NCBI GenBank assembly: GCA_963717075.1
Contig: CAVQVI010000034.1
Span: 434,001-498,000 of the forward strand
Length of the DNA: 64,000 bases
Direction of reading: 5' to 3'
DNA from: JBGOTP01 sp963717075
Lineage (GTDB): Bacteria > Acidobacteriota > Vicinamibacteria > Vicinamibacterales > CAVVIG01
The position numbers and the translations under genes were made by a program. Positions 1 through 11,293 of this stretch are shown in pieces. The first letter of the stretch is position 1, and every line of letters begins with the position of its first letter. Under the pieces are notes generated by a model. That model did no database searches, was not told the DNA's origin, and worked only from the letters and a program-made list of their open reading frames with translations.

Positions 1-1702
1 GTGCGGATGAATGATGTCGAGACGTGGACTCCGATTCGGCTCGTGTGCGTGATGCTGGGCGCTCTTCTGCCGGGCCCGGTCGTGTGGGCGCAGGAGAGCG
101 CGGGCGCGCCCGCCGCGCCATCGCCTCGGCAGCGCCTCAGGCCGCGCCGCCCAAAGACGCGCTCGGCCGCGACACGCCTCGCGGGACGGTGCTGGGCTTC
201 ATGAACGCCGCCACGCGACGCGCGCGACGACGTGGCTCCGCAGTATCTCAACACCAGGCTGCGCGATCAGGCGGCCGTCGATCTGGCCCACCAGCTCTTC
301 GTCGTCCTCGACAGCCGCCTGCCCCCGCGTCTCAGCGAGTTGAGCGATCGGCCGGAAGGGTCGCTGGCCAACCCCCTGAAGCCCGATCAGGACATCGTCG
401 GAACCATCACGACCGCCAGCGGCCCGCTCGACATCGTCGTCGAGCGCGTGAACGGTCGCGGACCGGGGCCCGTGTGGCTGTTCTCACGCAAGACGCTCGA
501 GGCCATCCCGGACGTGTACGACGATGTCGATCTCGTGGCGATCGATCGGTTTCTCCCGACATTCCTGACCAAGCCCCGCATCGCCGGCATCCGCCTGTTC
601 GCGTGGCTGGTGCTCGTGCTCGTCGTTCCCCTCTGCTATCTCCTGATGGGGTTGCTCGGCCGGCTGCTCCGTCCGGTCATCGTCCGAGTGGCGTCGCCGC
701 CGTGGACACGCGGGTGAGTTGCCGGCCAACCTCGTGCCCGGTTCCGTCCGGCTGCTGCTGATGGCAGTCGTGATCCGCTGGCTCATCGGCGTCATCGAGC
801 TTCCGCTGCTCGAACGGGTGTTCTGGTCCGGCATCGCGACGTTTCTCGTCATCGGGGCCGTGGTGTGGGCGCTGCTGCTGCTGAACGGGGCCGTCGAGCG
901 ACACATCTATCGCCGCCTTCAAGGCTCCGACCGGGGCGAGATCACCGCCATGCTGCGGCTCGCGCGCCGCATCGCCGACGTGCTCGTCGATCGCGGCAGG
1001 CGGGCTGGTGATGCTGCACTACTTCGGCGTCGATCCGACGGCCGCGCTGGCCGGCCTGGGCATCGGCGGAATCGCCGTCGCGCTCGCCGCCCAGAAGACG
1101 CTCGAAAACGTCATCGGCGGTCTCTCCATCATCTTCGACAAGGCCGTGCGCGTGGGCGACTTCCTCAAGCTCGGCGAGACGCTGGGGACCGTCGAACTAC
1201 ATCGGCCTGCGTTCGACCCGCATCCGCACGCTGGATCGCACCATCCTCAGCGTCCCCAACGGTCAGATCGCGAACGTGAACATCGAAACGTTGTCCGCGC
1301 GAGACAAGTTCTGGTTCCATCACTTCGTGGGGCTTCGCTACGAGACGACCTCCGGCCCAGATGCGCTCGATCATCGACGGCATTCGAGCCTATTTAGCCG
1401 CCCACCCGACTGTCGATCGCAGCGAGCCGATCCGCGTGCGATTCTTCCGCTTCGGCCCCTTCTCGCTCGACGTCGAAGTCTTTGCGTACGTCGTCGCCAG
1501 CGATTGGGAAGCGTTTCTCGAGACGCAGCAGGATTTGCTGCTCGACGTCATGGGGATCGTCGAACGGGCAGGGGCCACGATTGCCCTTCCGTCGCAGACC
1601 CTGCACCTGGCCGATGCACGCGACGCGTCCGGTGTCCACCGGATCGGCACGACCTCGCCGGCTCGACCCGACGCCCCTCGCCACGCTTCCGGGTCGGCCT
1701 GA
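1..1702 (+). CDS. MscS-family mechanosensitive channel, frameshifted
   Basis: Small-conductance mechanosensitive channel of the inner membrane, predicted to open under turgor stress. Reading starts at the window edge with GTG (ATG two codons later), followed by a signal-peptide-like stretch. A periplasmic N-terminal domain follows (about 232-600), then membrane segments (about 600-660 and 760-900). The MscS pore and beta domain is marked by AGLGIGGIAVALAAQKTLEN and by FDKAVRVGDF near 1140. The protein must be read through six frame changes (near 120, 225, 715, 990, 1195 and 1360), with continuous homology-like sequence across all of them. The start could lie upstream of the window. A second, intact MscS-type gene lies at 32277-34034. 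Confidence 0.8.
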
Positions 1703-1816
1703 ACGGGAAGCCGTGCAAACATCTACAATTGCACCTTGTCTACAACATGGTGACAGAGGGGGCCGCGTCGCGAGCCGGGGACGTCAAGGCGGTCAGGCAG
1801 GCGGTCGGGAACTGAT

Positions 1817-2752
1817 ATGACACGTCGAGCGCGCCAGGCGGCCTGTGGCGCGGTGGTATGTCAGCTGTTGGCTGCCGGGCTGGCCTCCGCGCAAGAGATG
1901 GAGCCGCGGGCCTATTCTCCGTCGCCGGTCGGCGCGAACTTCCTGGTGACGAGCTACAGCTGGTCGACCGGCAGCGTCGTCTTCGATCCAACGCTTCCGG
2001 TCAGCGACGTTCATGCCGACGTGCAGGGTCTCTTCGTCGCGGTCGGCCACTCGTTCGCGCTGCTCGGCAACCTCGGACTCGTCACCGCCGCCATCCCGTA
2101 CGCGCTGGCGGACGTCACGGGGAAGGTTCTCGAGGAGCAGGCGGAGGTCACGCGCTCCGGTCTGGCCGATGCGCGCTTCAAGCTGTCGGTCAACTTGCGG
2201 GGCAATCCGGCGATGTCCGCACGCGAGTTTGCGGCGGCGCCACGCCGCACAATCGTCGGCACAAGCCTGAGCGTGACGGCACCGGCCGGTCAGTACTTCG
2301 ATACGAAGCTGATCAACCTCGGCACGAACCGGTGGTCCTTCAAGCCGGAGGTGGGCGTATCGGTGCCGAAAGGCCGTTGGGATCTCGACGGGTACGTCGG
2401 CGCGTGGTTCTACACGTCGAACGCCAATTTCTATCCGGGTGGATCTCTTCGGACCCAGGATCCCGTGCTGACCATCCAAGGGCATGCCAGCTATACTCTG
2501 CGGCCCCGCTTCTGGGTGGCCGCCGACGGCACGTGGTACCGAGGCGGGAGCGCGCGCGTCGGTGACGGCGAGGCCTCCACGAGCATGAACAATTCGAGGC
2601 TGGGTCTCACGGTGTCGTTTCCCGTAGGCAAACGGTACTCGGCCAAGGTGGCGTACGGCTCGGGCGTGGTTGCGAGGACGGGAACCGATTTCAAGACAGT
2701 CGCGATCGCCTGGCAGGTGTTGTGGCTGAGCCCGCGATGGTCGGGACGATGA
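1817..2752 (+). CDS. Outer-membrane barrel, MetA-phenol-degradation-type transporter family
   Basis: Predicted outer-membrane beta-barrel of 311 residues. A signal peptide ends near residue 25 (cleavage after LASAQ). The rest is alternating amphipathic strands with GANFLVTSYSW near the start and a terminal strand rich in aromatics, the pattern of the Phenol_MetA_deg (PF13557) family of putative channels. The frame is intact. It converges on the antiporter gene ending at 2769, so it is not part of that minus-strand unit. The substrate is unknown; the family name does not prove a role in phenol metabolism. The ATG start is supported by the signal peptide; only a weak purine stretch precedes it. 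Confidence 0.7.
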   Translation: MTRRARQAACGAVVCQLLAAGLASAQEMEPRAYSPSPVGANFLVTSYSWSTGSVVFDPTLPVSDVHADVQGLFVAVGHSFALLGNLGLVTAAIPYALADVTGKVLEEQAEVTRSGLADARFKLSVNLRGNPAMSAREFAAAPRRTIVGTSLSVTAPAGQYFDTKLINLGTNRWSFKPEVGVSVPKGRWDLDGYVGAWFYTSNANFYPGGSLRTQDPVLTIQGHASYTLRPRFWVAADGTWYRGGSARVGDGEASTSMNNSRLGLTVSFPVGKRYSAKVAYGSGVVARTGTDFKTVAIAWQVLWLSPRWSGR

Positions 2753-2768
2753 AGGCGATGCGCTCGGC

Positions 2769-4116
2769 CTAGGTTGCGTGCAGGGTTTCTGCGGCGGCGT
2801 TCTCGCGCCGCTGCCAGACGTACACCGGAAGCCCCAGCAGCAGGAGGACCAACCCGTACAGGACCGGCTCGGGGCCGCACCCGTAGACGGTGAACATCGC
2901 GAACGCGAACGCGATGATCTCGACCGGCGTGATGCGCTGCTTCGCGCCCGGAGCGGCCGGCGATGAGTCCTGGCGCCAGCGAGCAGAACACGTACGGGAT
3001 GACCGCCGCCATCGTGCTCAGGCTGACGATCATGTCGTAGATGGCCGCGAACTTGGACCCGCCCGACACCTGCACGAGCACCAGCACCGTCGCCAGGGAG
3101 GCCGAGATCATGAGGCCGACCGCCGGCACGCCGCGCGGCGAGAGCCGGCCGAACACCGCGGGGAACACCCGATCGGCCGCGGCCGCCATCGGCACCTGTC
3201 CCATCATCAGCGTCCAGCCGTTGAGCGCGCCGAGCGACGACAGCATCACCGCGAGCGCGACCACGGTGGCGGCCCACGATCCCCACATCAGCCGGGCCGC
3301 GTCGGCAAACGGCGCCCCGGACGCGACGAGCTGCTCGCGCGGCACGACGCCCATGACGACGGTCGTGCCCAGCACGTAGAGCAGCCCGGCGATGAGGATC
3401 CCGAGCATCGTGGAGCGCGGGATCGTCCGTTCGGGATTCTGCACGTCGCCGGCCGGCACCGTCGCCGACTCGAGCCCGAGATACGCGAACATCGTGAGCG
3501 GCGCGAGCGCCGCGCTCGACTCGAGCAGCGACTTGCCGCTCGGGTTGAAGTCGCCGAGCATGTTCCACTTGACGAAGAACGAGGCCGACGATCGAAATGG
3601 CCGCGAACGGCACGAGCTTCGTGTACGTCGTGACCTCCGCGAAGATGCCGGCTTCCTTCACGCCGCGCAGGTTCAGCAGCGTCACGAGCCAGATCGCGCC
3701 CAGCGTGACGCCCACGCCGACCGGCCGATTGCCCTGCAGTGCCGGCAGCAGTTTGAGCAGCGAACCGGTAAACGCCACCGCGATCACGGGGAGCGACGCC
3801 CAGATCGAGATCCAGTAGCCCCAGGCCGACGAGGAACCCGGCGAAGTCGCCGTAGCCCAGCCCTGGTGTAGGCGTACGGACCGCCGGTCGCCGGCGTCAT
3901 GCGCGCCAGCCGCGCGAACGTCAGGCCGAGGCAGACCGCGCCGACGCCCATGACGATCCAGGCGAGGATCGCGAGCAGGCCGTACGGCGCCACCGCCGAC
4001 GGCGACAGGTAGAACCCGGATCCCACCATGTTGCCGACCACGATGGCCGTGCAGGCGGCGAGGCCGAGGCTCTTCGTCGTGTTGTCAGCCCGCGCGCCTT
4101 CAGGCGCCGTAGACAA
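2769..4116 (-). CDS. APC-family basic amino acid antiporter (AdiC/ArcD-like), frameshifted
   Basis: Inner-membrane amino acid/polyamine antiporter, last gene of the arginine cluster and so probably exchanging arginine for ornithine or agmatine. The N-terminus has IVVGNMVGSGFYLSP, the APC helix-1 substrate motif. Later come FAYLGLESATVPAG and LGALNGWTLMMGQ, matching helices 6 and 8 of AdiC. The helix-6 Trp of AdiC appears as Phe here, whereas the helix-8 Trp is kept, so specificity may differ. The start is TTG, overlapping the end of the carbamate kinase gene by 17 bases. Frame changes fall near 3860, 3575 and 2965; the last exon-like segment ends in ETLHAT before TAG. Arginine/ornithine versus arginine/agmatine exchange cannot be settled from sequence. 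Confidence 0.8.
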
Positions 4117-5047
4117 TGCCGGACTCCTTCGACGACACCGTCGTGCCGGTCTCGCCGGCGATGATCCGGCTCAGATCCGCCAGCGCGCCGATCGCCGCCG
4201 TCTTCCCCGTGGCCGCGGCGAACCGGCACGCCGCCGCGACTTTCGGTCCCATCGAGCCGGCCGCGAACGGCATCGCCATGAGGGCGGCGGGCGACGCGCG
4301 CCGGATCGCCTTCTGCGTCGGCTTGCCCCAGTCGATGTACACCGCCGTCGGCGTCGGTCAGCATCACGAAGAGATCGGCGTCGAGGTCTCGCGCGCCAGC
4401 AGCTCCGATGGCGAGATCCTTGTCGATGACGCATTCGACGCCGGTCAGCGTGCGAGTCGTGCCCAGGCTCGTACATGGTCGGGATGCCGCCGCCGCCGGC
4501 GGCGATGACGATCGTGTTGCGCTCGAGCAGCCACTTGATCGGACGCAGCTCGAAGATGCGCTTCGGCTCCGGCGAGGGAACGACGCGCCGCCACTTGTCG
4601 CCGTCCTGCTTGAAGACCCAGCTCTTCTCCTTGGCCAGACGGTCGGCCTCGTCCTTGGCCGTAGACCGGTCCGATGAACTTGGTGGGATTGCCGAACGCC
4701 GGATCGCCCGGATCGACCTCGATCATCGTCAGCAGCGTGGCGAAGGGACGCTCGAAGGGGAGCAGGTTGCCGAGCTCCTGCTCGATCATGTAGCCGATCG
4801 ACCCCTGCGTCTCCGCGTCCATGACGTCGAGCGGGTAAGTCCTCCTCTTCCGTGTACGCGGCGGCCTCCAGCGCGAGCAGGCCGACCTGCGGTCCGTTGC
4901 CGTGCGCGATCACCATCTGGTGCTCGCGCCGCCACGGGCGCGAGCGCCTGCGGCGGCGATGCGCACGTTGTTGCGCTGGTTCTCCGCGGTCATCGGCTCG
5001 CCGCGGCGCAGCAGCGCGTTGCCGCCGAGGGCAGTGACGACGAGCAT
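4100..5047 (-). CDS. arcC: Carbamate kinase, frameshifted
   Basis: Cytoplasmic carbamate kinase, the ATP-yielding last step of the arginine deiminase pathway (carbamoyl phosphate + ADP to ATP + NH3 + CO2). It starts MLVVTALGGNALLRRG with the GGNAL motif; then comes MVIAHGNGPQVGLLA (HGNGPQVG), a central MDAETQGSIGYMIEQEL, and a C-terminus with AGSMGPKVAAACRF and ending ESGIVYGA. The overall span is 316 codons, the family size, but at least five frame changes are needed (near 4930, 4840, 4665, 4475 and 4345). It starts 2 bases after the ornithine carbamoyltransferase stop, and the antiporter start overlaps its end, indicating one operon. Confidence 0.87.
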
Positions 5048-5049
5048 GG

Positions 5050-6057
5050 TCAGTCTCCCAGCGTGGCGACGAGAATCGCCTTGATGGTGTGCAGGCGGTT
5101 CTCGGCCTGCTCGAACGCGATGTTGTATTCCGACTCGAACACGTCGTTGGTGACCTCGAGGCCGTTCTTCAGGCCGTAGGTCTCGGCGATCTGCTTGCCG
5201 AGCGTGGTCTCCGTGTCGTGGAACGCCGGCAGGCAGTGCATGAACTTGACCTGCGGGTTGCCGGTCGGCCTTCATCAGTTCCAAGTTGACCTGATACCTG
5301 CAGGAGCAGCTCGATGCGCTCCTTCCACACCTCCTTCGGCTCGCCCATCGACACCCAGACGTCGGTGTGGATGAAGTCGACGCCGGCGACCGCTTCCTTC
5401 GGGTCGTCGGTGATGGTGAGCGTCGCGCCGGACTGCTCCTGCAGCTTGCGCGCGATGGCGACGTACTCGTCGGCGGGCCACAGCTGCTTCGGCCCGCAGA
5501 TGCGCACGTCCATGCCGGTCAGGCAGCCGACGATCATCAGCGAGTGCCCCATGTTGTTCCGCGTGTCGCCCATGAACGCGTACTTGATCTCGTGGATCGG
5601 CTTGTCGCTGTGCTCGCGCATCGTCATCACGTCGGCCAGCATCTGCGTCGGGTGGTATTCGGCGGTGAGGCCGTTGAAGACCGGCACGCCGGCGCACTTC
5701 GCCAGTTCGCTCGACGCCCTCCTGGCTGGCGCCGCGGTACTCGAGGGCGTCGAACATGCGGCCGAGGACGCGCGCGGTGTCCTTGAACGACTCCTTGTGG
5801 CCGATCTGCGATCCGGCCGGATCGAGGTAGGTGACGTGCGCGCCCTGGTCGTAGCAGGCGACCTCGAACGCGCAGCGCGTGCGCGTCGAGGTTTTTTCGA
5901 AGATCAGGCAGATCTCCTTGCCCTCGAGGTGCTTCTGCTCGGTGCGCGCGTACTTGGCGCGCTTGAGATCGCGCGCGAGATCGAGCAGGTAACGGAACTC
6001 GCGCGGCGTGTAGTCCTGCACTGTCAGCAGCGAGCGGTTGCGCAGATTGAAGCTCAT
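5050..6057 (-). CDS. arcB: Ornithine carbamoyltransferase (catabolic type by context), frameshifted
   Basis: Cytoplasmic transcarbamylase; in this setting it should run citrulline + Pi to ornithine + carbamoyl phosphate. The carbamoyl-phosphate motif STRTR is at residues 57-61, and the ornithine-binding HCLPAFHD motif is near the C-terminus, with MGDTRNNMG between. The span is 336 codons, matching ArcB/ArgF. ATG at 6057 is chosen because AGGAG lies six bases upstream. Two frame changes (near 5710 and 5285) split it. Context (arcA upstream, arcC downstream, no biosynthetic arg genes) favours the catabolic role over ArgF; sequence alone does not separate them. Confidence 0.9.
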
Positions 6058-6097
6058 GAGGTTCTCCTGAACGTAAATGTCCATCATCAATGGGGCA

Positions 6098-7325
6098 TCA
6101 ATAGGCCGGGTCGCGCGAGATCGGGCACGTCATGCAGTGTCCACCTCCACGGCCGCGACCGAGTTCCGCGCCGCGCACGGTGATCACTTCGATGCCGGCC
6201 TTGCGCAGCAGCGTGTTCGTGTGCGTGTTGCGGTCGTACCCGACGACGACGCCCGGTCCCAGGGCGACGACGTTGTTGCCGTCGTCCCATTGCTCGCGCT
6301 GCGCCTCCCAGCTGTTGCCGCCCGTTTCGACGACTCGTAGCGAGGGCAGGCCCAGCGCCTCTTTGACCACGTCGAACAGCTGACCCTTGTCGGCGTGGAC
6401 CTCGACGCCGCCCTTGCCGTCCGGCCGCGCGCTGTAGCAGCGCACCTGGTCGGCGACCTCCCGGAACGTGGTGCACAGATCCCGATCGCAGAACGTGAAC
6501 ACCGTGTCCAGATGCATGGCCGCGCGGCTCTTCGGCATCAGGCAGCCGATCACGCGAGTCGCGGCCTTGTGCTTGAAGAGTTCGGCGGCCACCTGGAACA
6601 CGGCCTGCCGCGAGGTACGCTCGCCCATGCCGATCAGCACGACGCCGTTGCCGATGGGCATGACGTCGCCGCCTTCGACCGTGGCGGCGCCGAACGAGTC
6701 GTCGCTGTCGCCCCACCAGATGGTGAAGTCCGCGCCCTTGAAGCGCGGATGAAACTTGTAGACGGCCCGCTGCAGGAGCGTTTCCGGCTTGCGCGCGGGC
6801 CAGAACATCGGGTTGCACGGTGACGCCGTTGTAGATCCAGCACGAGGGATCGCGCTGAAACAGCGTGTTGGGCACGGGCGGCACGATGAAGTCCGTGCCG
6901 CCGAACGCTTCGGCCAGCATCGCGGTTCGTTCCGACTTCGGGAGGTCGAGAAACGCGATCCCGCCAATCAGGTGCTCGGCGAGCTTCGCCGCCGGAATCT
7001 CGGAGAGCCACGCGCGCATGATCGGGGCAAGGCCTGGGCCGACGTCGTTCGCCGTGATCCGCCGATCGAGGACCCATGCGCGCGCCTCCTTGTCGGCCAT
7101 GGTCTCGGCCAGCAGGTCGTGCAGTTCGAGCACCTCGACGCCCCGCTCCCGCATCTTGAGCACGAAGTCGTAGTGGTCCTTCTGAGCCTCGTGCACCCAG
7201 AGCACGTCGTCGAACAGGAGATCGGCGCGATTTCCCGGCGTCAGCCGTTGGTGGGCCAGGCCCGGGCGACAGACCAGGACCGTTCGCAACGTGCCGACTT
7301 CGCTATGAACACCGAGCGTTGACAT
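6098..7325 (-). CDS. arcA: Arginine deiminase, frameshifted
   Basis: Cytoplasmic arginine deiminase (arginine to citrulline + NH3), first step of the ADI pathway. The N-terminus MSTLGVHSEVGTLRTVLVCR is typical. Guanidinium-handling residues are visible in LFQRDPSCWIYNG (about residues 155-167) and in HLDTVFTFCDRD. The catalytic Cys sits in the C-terminal GGGHCMTCPISR. The span is about 409 codons, the usual length. A single frame change lies near 6810. ATG at 7325 is preceded by AGGAG at a 6-base spacing. It lies 40 bases upstream of arcB on the same strand. ADI is often oxygen-regulated; I saw no recognisable regulator site. Confidence 0.93.
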
Positions 7326-7366
7326 TGTTCTCTCCTCGAAAGCGCGCCGGACCTGGTTCCCACGGA

Positions 7367-8753
7367 TCAGAAGCTGTAGGCAACATATGCCATGCCGTAC
7401 CTGAAGTTCTTCGTTCGTCCCGAGTGACCTGCTCCACGGCCTTTCCGGGATCGGCGAACGCCCCCACGCACGCTGAGTATCACGTTCTTGCTCAGCTTCC
7501 AGTCGACATACAGGTCGGTTTCGATCGCGACGTCGTTGGCGGTGACGGTCGGGCCAAAGGCCCGCGGGTTGATCGAGCCGGAAGTTGTAGAAGATGAGGC
7601 CGCCGCTAACCTTTTCGGTTGGCGAGAAGTGCGCGCGGATCTGGTGCGAGACCAGGTTGGAGTTGGCCAGGAAGTACTCACCGGCGATCTCGCCCTGCCA
7701 CCAGGAGCCCCAGTCGTAGAAGCCGAGGAGCAGCGGGTCGAAGCCCTCATTGGCGACTGTCGCGGGATCGTCGCCCTGAAAGAACGCGTATCGATACGAG
7801 AGCTTCGGCTTCCACGCCACCGAGCTCAGCTGATACGCCCCTTGCAGCGTCCAGGCGTTCGAGTTGCAGCGCGTCGCCGTTGCGCTCCGAGGCGTACTCG
7901 AACTCGACCGATGGTCCGGTACCTCCGAATGGGAGCGGTGTACGTGCGCAGGTTGAACACGTTGAGGCCGTCACGCTCGGGCCTCATGCCCGGATCCGCC
8001 ATGAACTTCATGTACGTCGCGCCGATCGTCGAGTCCTTGCCGTCAGACAACTCGTAGTTCGCGCCCCACAACCTCGTGTCGCTGTCGCTCTCGGTGAGTT
8101 CGTCCTTGTCGAGATAGAAGAATTCGGCGGTGTGCGGACCGGGCTTCACGCGTGCGATGGTCGCGAACTGGAAGGCTTTTCGCGCGTTGGTCCAGTAGCC
8201 ACCGCGGCTGCCGCCTTCGCCGCGCCGTCCCACAGCAGGAATCCGTGCCCAAGACGGTACTGCGCGCGACCGACGGAGAAGTCGAGCAGGTTCTCGCTGG
8301 ACCCGATCGACTTGCCCGACCTCCACCCGATGAACGCATCTTCGGGGCCGAACGACGAAATATCCGAACCATAGAGCGCCGGCGGCGATCCGTAGGTGCG
8401 TTCACCGACGACACTCACCTTGCCGTAGATTTCGCTCGAAGACCGAGCTTGTAGCTTGCTGATAGCGCCGGTTTGACGAACCCCTCGAACCATTGATCGC
8501 TGAGGTTTTCCTGGATGCCTTCCTTCGGATTGGTGTAGTAGGAGTTCGCGAATCCGAACGTGCCCCAGCCCGCGTCAAAGTTGAACGTCCATTCGACGCG
8601 CGACGGCAGTCCGGTCGTGCGCTCTTCGGGTTTGTCTGCAGGTGCAGGCGGCGCCGCGCTCTGCCCAGCAGTCTGCGCGAGCGCGTGCGATGGCATCAGC
8701 AACGCCATCGCGATCAGCATCACCCGGCTCGAGCGGTTCATGAGCGGCGTCAT
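7367..8753 (-). CDS. Outer-membrane porin (alginate-export-like barrel), frameshifted
   Basis: Predicted outer-membrane barrel with a signal peptide (LMPSHALAQ, cleaved near residue 26) and Pro/Ala-rich linker. Barrel strands such as YRLGHGFLLWDGAA and the closing strand FRYGMAYVAYSF resemble the alginate-export/OprD-like porins. The ATG at 8753 has GGAGG nine bases upstream, chosen over the upstream in-frame ATG at 8777. At least four frame changes (near 8450, 8210, 7935 and 7580) interrupt it. It sits between arginine decarboxylase and arginine deiminase on the same strand, so passage of arginine or its amine products across the outer membrane is a reasonable inference, not shown by sequence. 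Confidence 0.65.
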
Positions 8754-8949
8754 TCTGTCTTCACCTCCGGCGCGCACCCTTCGCGCCCATTCCCAGATAC
8801 CGATTGCCGCGTGCGCGCCAGATCACGCCAGAGCGGATCGGGAGAACGAAGCGCCACTGTCGCGCTCGGCCACGAATCGTCGCCGCGCCGCCGATGCGCG
8901 GTGGCGGGCGGGGAGTCACGGCGCCCTGTCGGCCGGCGACGATATCCGC

Positions 8950-11248
8950 TCATGGTCGGGCCAGCAGACACTGCACATGATAGGTGCCGTTGCGGTTCTC
9001 GACTCCGTGCGTGTCGTGCCCGAAGCCGGGGAAGCGCCGGTCCCACGACGAGAGCGCTCGGAGGTAACTCAGGTAGGGACCGTCGTCGGTCCCGGTCGCC
9101 TCGCCGGGCATCAGCATCGGAATCCCCGGTGGATACGGCACGACGCTCGTGGCCAGGACACGGTCGGCGAGCTGGTCGAGCGGAACGTGCTCGAGGTGGC
9201 CACGGACGAGGTGCTGATAGGCCGCGTGCGGCGTCATGACAGGTGTCGGCAGCGTCGAGAAGGCCTGCGCCAGCCAGTGCGTCTGGCGGGTCTCCTTGAG
9301 CTGAGCGAACATCCGTCGGCGAGATCGCGCAGCCCGAGGACGCCGTAGACGTCCGGGTACGCCGTGGCCAGACCCGGCAGCACCTCGGACAGCGGCGCGT
9401 TGCGGTCGTAGTCGCGCTTGAAGTCGAGCAGCGCGTTCAGCAGCGTTCCCCATTTGCCCTTCGTGATGCCGATCGAAAAGAGGAACAGGATCGTGAAGTC
9501 GGTGGTCTTCTCGACCTCGACGCCTCGGCGGTGGAGATAAGCCGTGACCAGCGTGGCCGGAATACCCCGCTTGTCGAGGCCGCCTTTGACGGCCACTCCC
9601 GGCGTGACCACCGACACCTTGATCGGGTCCAGCATGCAGTAGTCGTCTTCGATGTCGCCGAACCCGTGCCACGCGTCGTTCGGGTGCAGCACCCAGGCAG
9701 CCGGTTCGTCGGCCAGGAACTCGGGCGAGCGCATCCTCGAAGGCGATCCTCCGGCCGCCCTTCTTCTCCTTCACCTTGTCGGCGTTCCAGGTGTTGAAGA
9801 ACCAGTCTCGTTTGTGCTCGAACTGCCGGTGAACGCGCCCCATGGTCTGCCGGAAGGCCACGGCTTCTGGCAATCGACTCGTCGGTGAGCGCGACGCCGC
9901 CAGGCCCATCCATCATGGCGGCGGTGATGTCGTTCGACACGATGATCGGGTAGAAGGGCGACGTCGAGGCGTGCATCATGAACGACTCGTTGAAGCGCTC
10001 GTGGGGGATGGGGCTGCGCCCGTCCCGGATGTGCAGGAGCGAGGCCTGCGAGAGCGCGGCGAGCAGTTTGTGCGTGGAGTGCGTGGCGAAGACCGTGGGC
10101 CCCTGGTGGTCCTTCGGGTCGCCGTGCATCGCGTGGCGGTCTCGGTAGAGCGGGTTGAACCGTGCGTAGGCGTACCACGCCTCGTCGAAGTGGATTCGGT
10201 CGACGCTCTGGTCGAGCAGCTGCTCGACGCGCCGCGCGTTGTAGCACAGGCCGTCGTAGGTCGAGTTCGTGAGCACGGAGTAGACCGCCCGCGTGTCGAT
10301 GCCATTGGTGACGAGCGGGTTCGCCTGGATGGCCCTCTTGATAGCGTCTTTCCTGAGCCGCTCCGGCGGGACGGGGCCGATGATCCCGTAGCGGTTGCGC
10401 AGCGGGACGAGATAGGTGGGGATTCCGCCGGTCAGCACCAGACCGTGCTCGATCGACTTGTGGCAGTTGCGATCGCAGAGGGCGATCTGATCCCGGCCCA
10501 CCGCGGCCGTGAAGATCACGCGGTTGGAGGTGGACGTGCCGTTGGTGACGCAGTAGGTGCGGTGCGCGCCGAACACCCGCGCCGCGTACCTCTCGTGCTC
10601 GCCGATTGGCCCGGTGTGGTCGAGCAGCGACCCCAGATCGCCCACGCTGATCGAGAGGTCGGAGCGCAGCAGGTTCTCGCCGAAGTAGTCGAAGAAGACG
10701 CGGCCCACGGGCGACTTGAGAAAGGCCGTGCCGCCCGTGTGTCCAGGCGTGTGCCAGGAATACTCGTACTCCTGCCCGAATTTCATGAGGGCCATCGCCA
10801 GGGGCGGCAGCATCACATCCAGATAGCGCCGGCTCGCGGCGACGACACGGCCGCCGACAAACGCCGCCGTGTCCTCGAGCGTCCACACGTACTCGTTGAC
10901 CATCTCCATGACGTCGAGCGGGATGGCCGTGGCCTCACCCCGTTCGGCCATCAGGAAGATGGGGATCTTGTCGTTGCGTGACCGCACGAATTTCAGCAGG
11001 CCCCTGGCCTTGGCGTGCCCCTTGTCGTCACCGAGGGTCCAGTCCATGAGGATCGTGTGGATGGCGGAGTCGGACACGATGACGGACATGCCGTCTTCGG
11101 CCGATGCCGCCTCCACGACCTCCATGCCGCGGCCCTGCAGCTCCTCCACGAGCGCTCGAACGGCCCGGCCCTCTGCCGTCGGGCTCGTGAGCTCATCGTC
11201 CACGACGAGCGCCCGAAGGCTGATGCGCTTGATGCTTCGTTGAATCAT
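8950..11248 (-). CDS. adiA: Biodegradative arginine decarboxylase (AdiA type), frameshifted
   Basis: PLP-dependent fold-type I decarboxylase, predicted arginine to agmatine + CO2, consuming a proton. It has an N-terminal receiver-like wing domain (about residues 10-125) with LRALVVDDE, a PLP domain with HTPGHTGGTAF and FDEAW, and the PLP lysine K394 in HSTHKLLAALSQAS. The downstream ATHSTHK and IIVSNDITAAMMDG context resembles AdiA more than CadA. The C-terminal domain ends FPGFGHDTHG...YHVQC. The span of about 766 codons fits AdiA. Frame changes fall near 9865, 9735 and 9305. Agmatine export could use either antiporter in this cluster. Lysine as substrate is a less likely alternative. Confidence 0.87.
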
Positions 11249-11293
11249 GTCACCGTTCCCTCGGCCGTCATCGCCGCGCCACCCATCGCCATT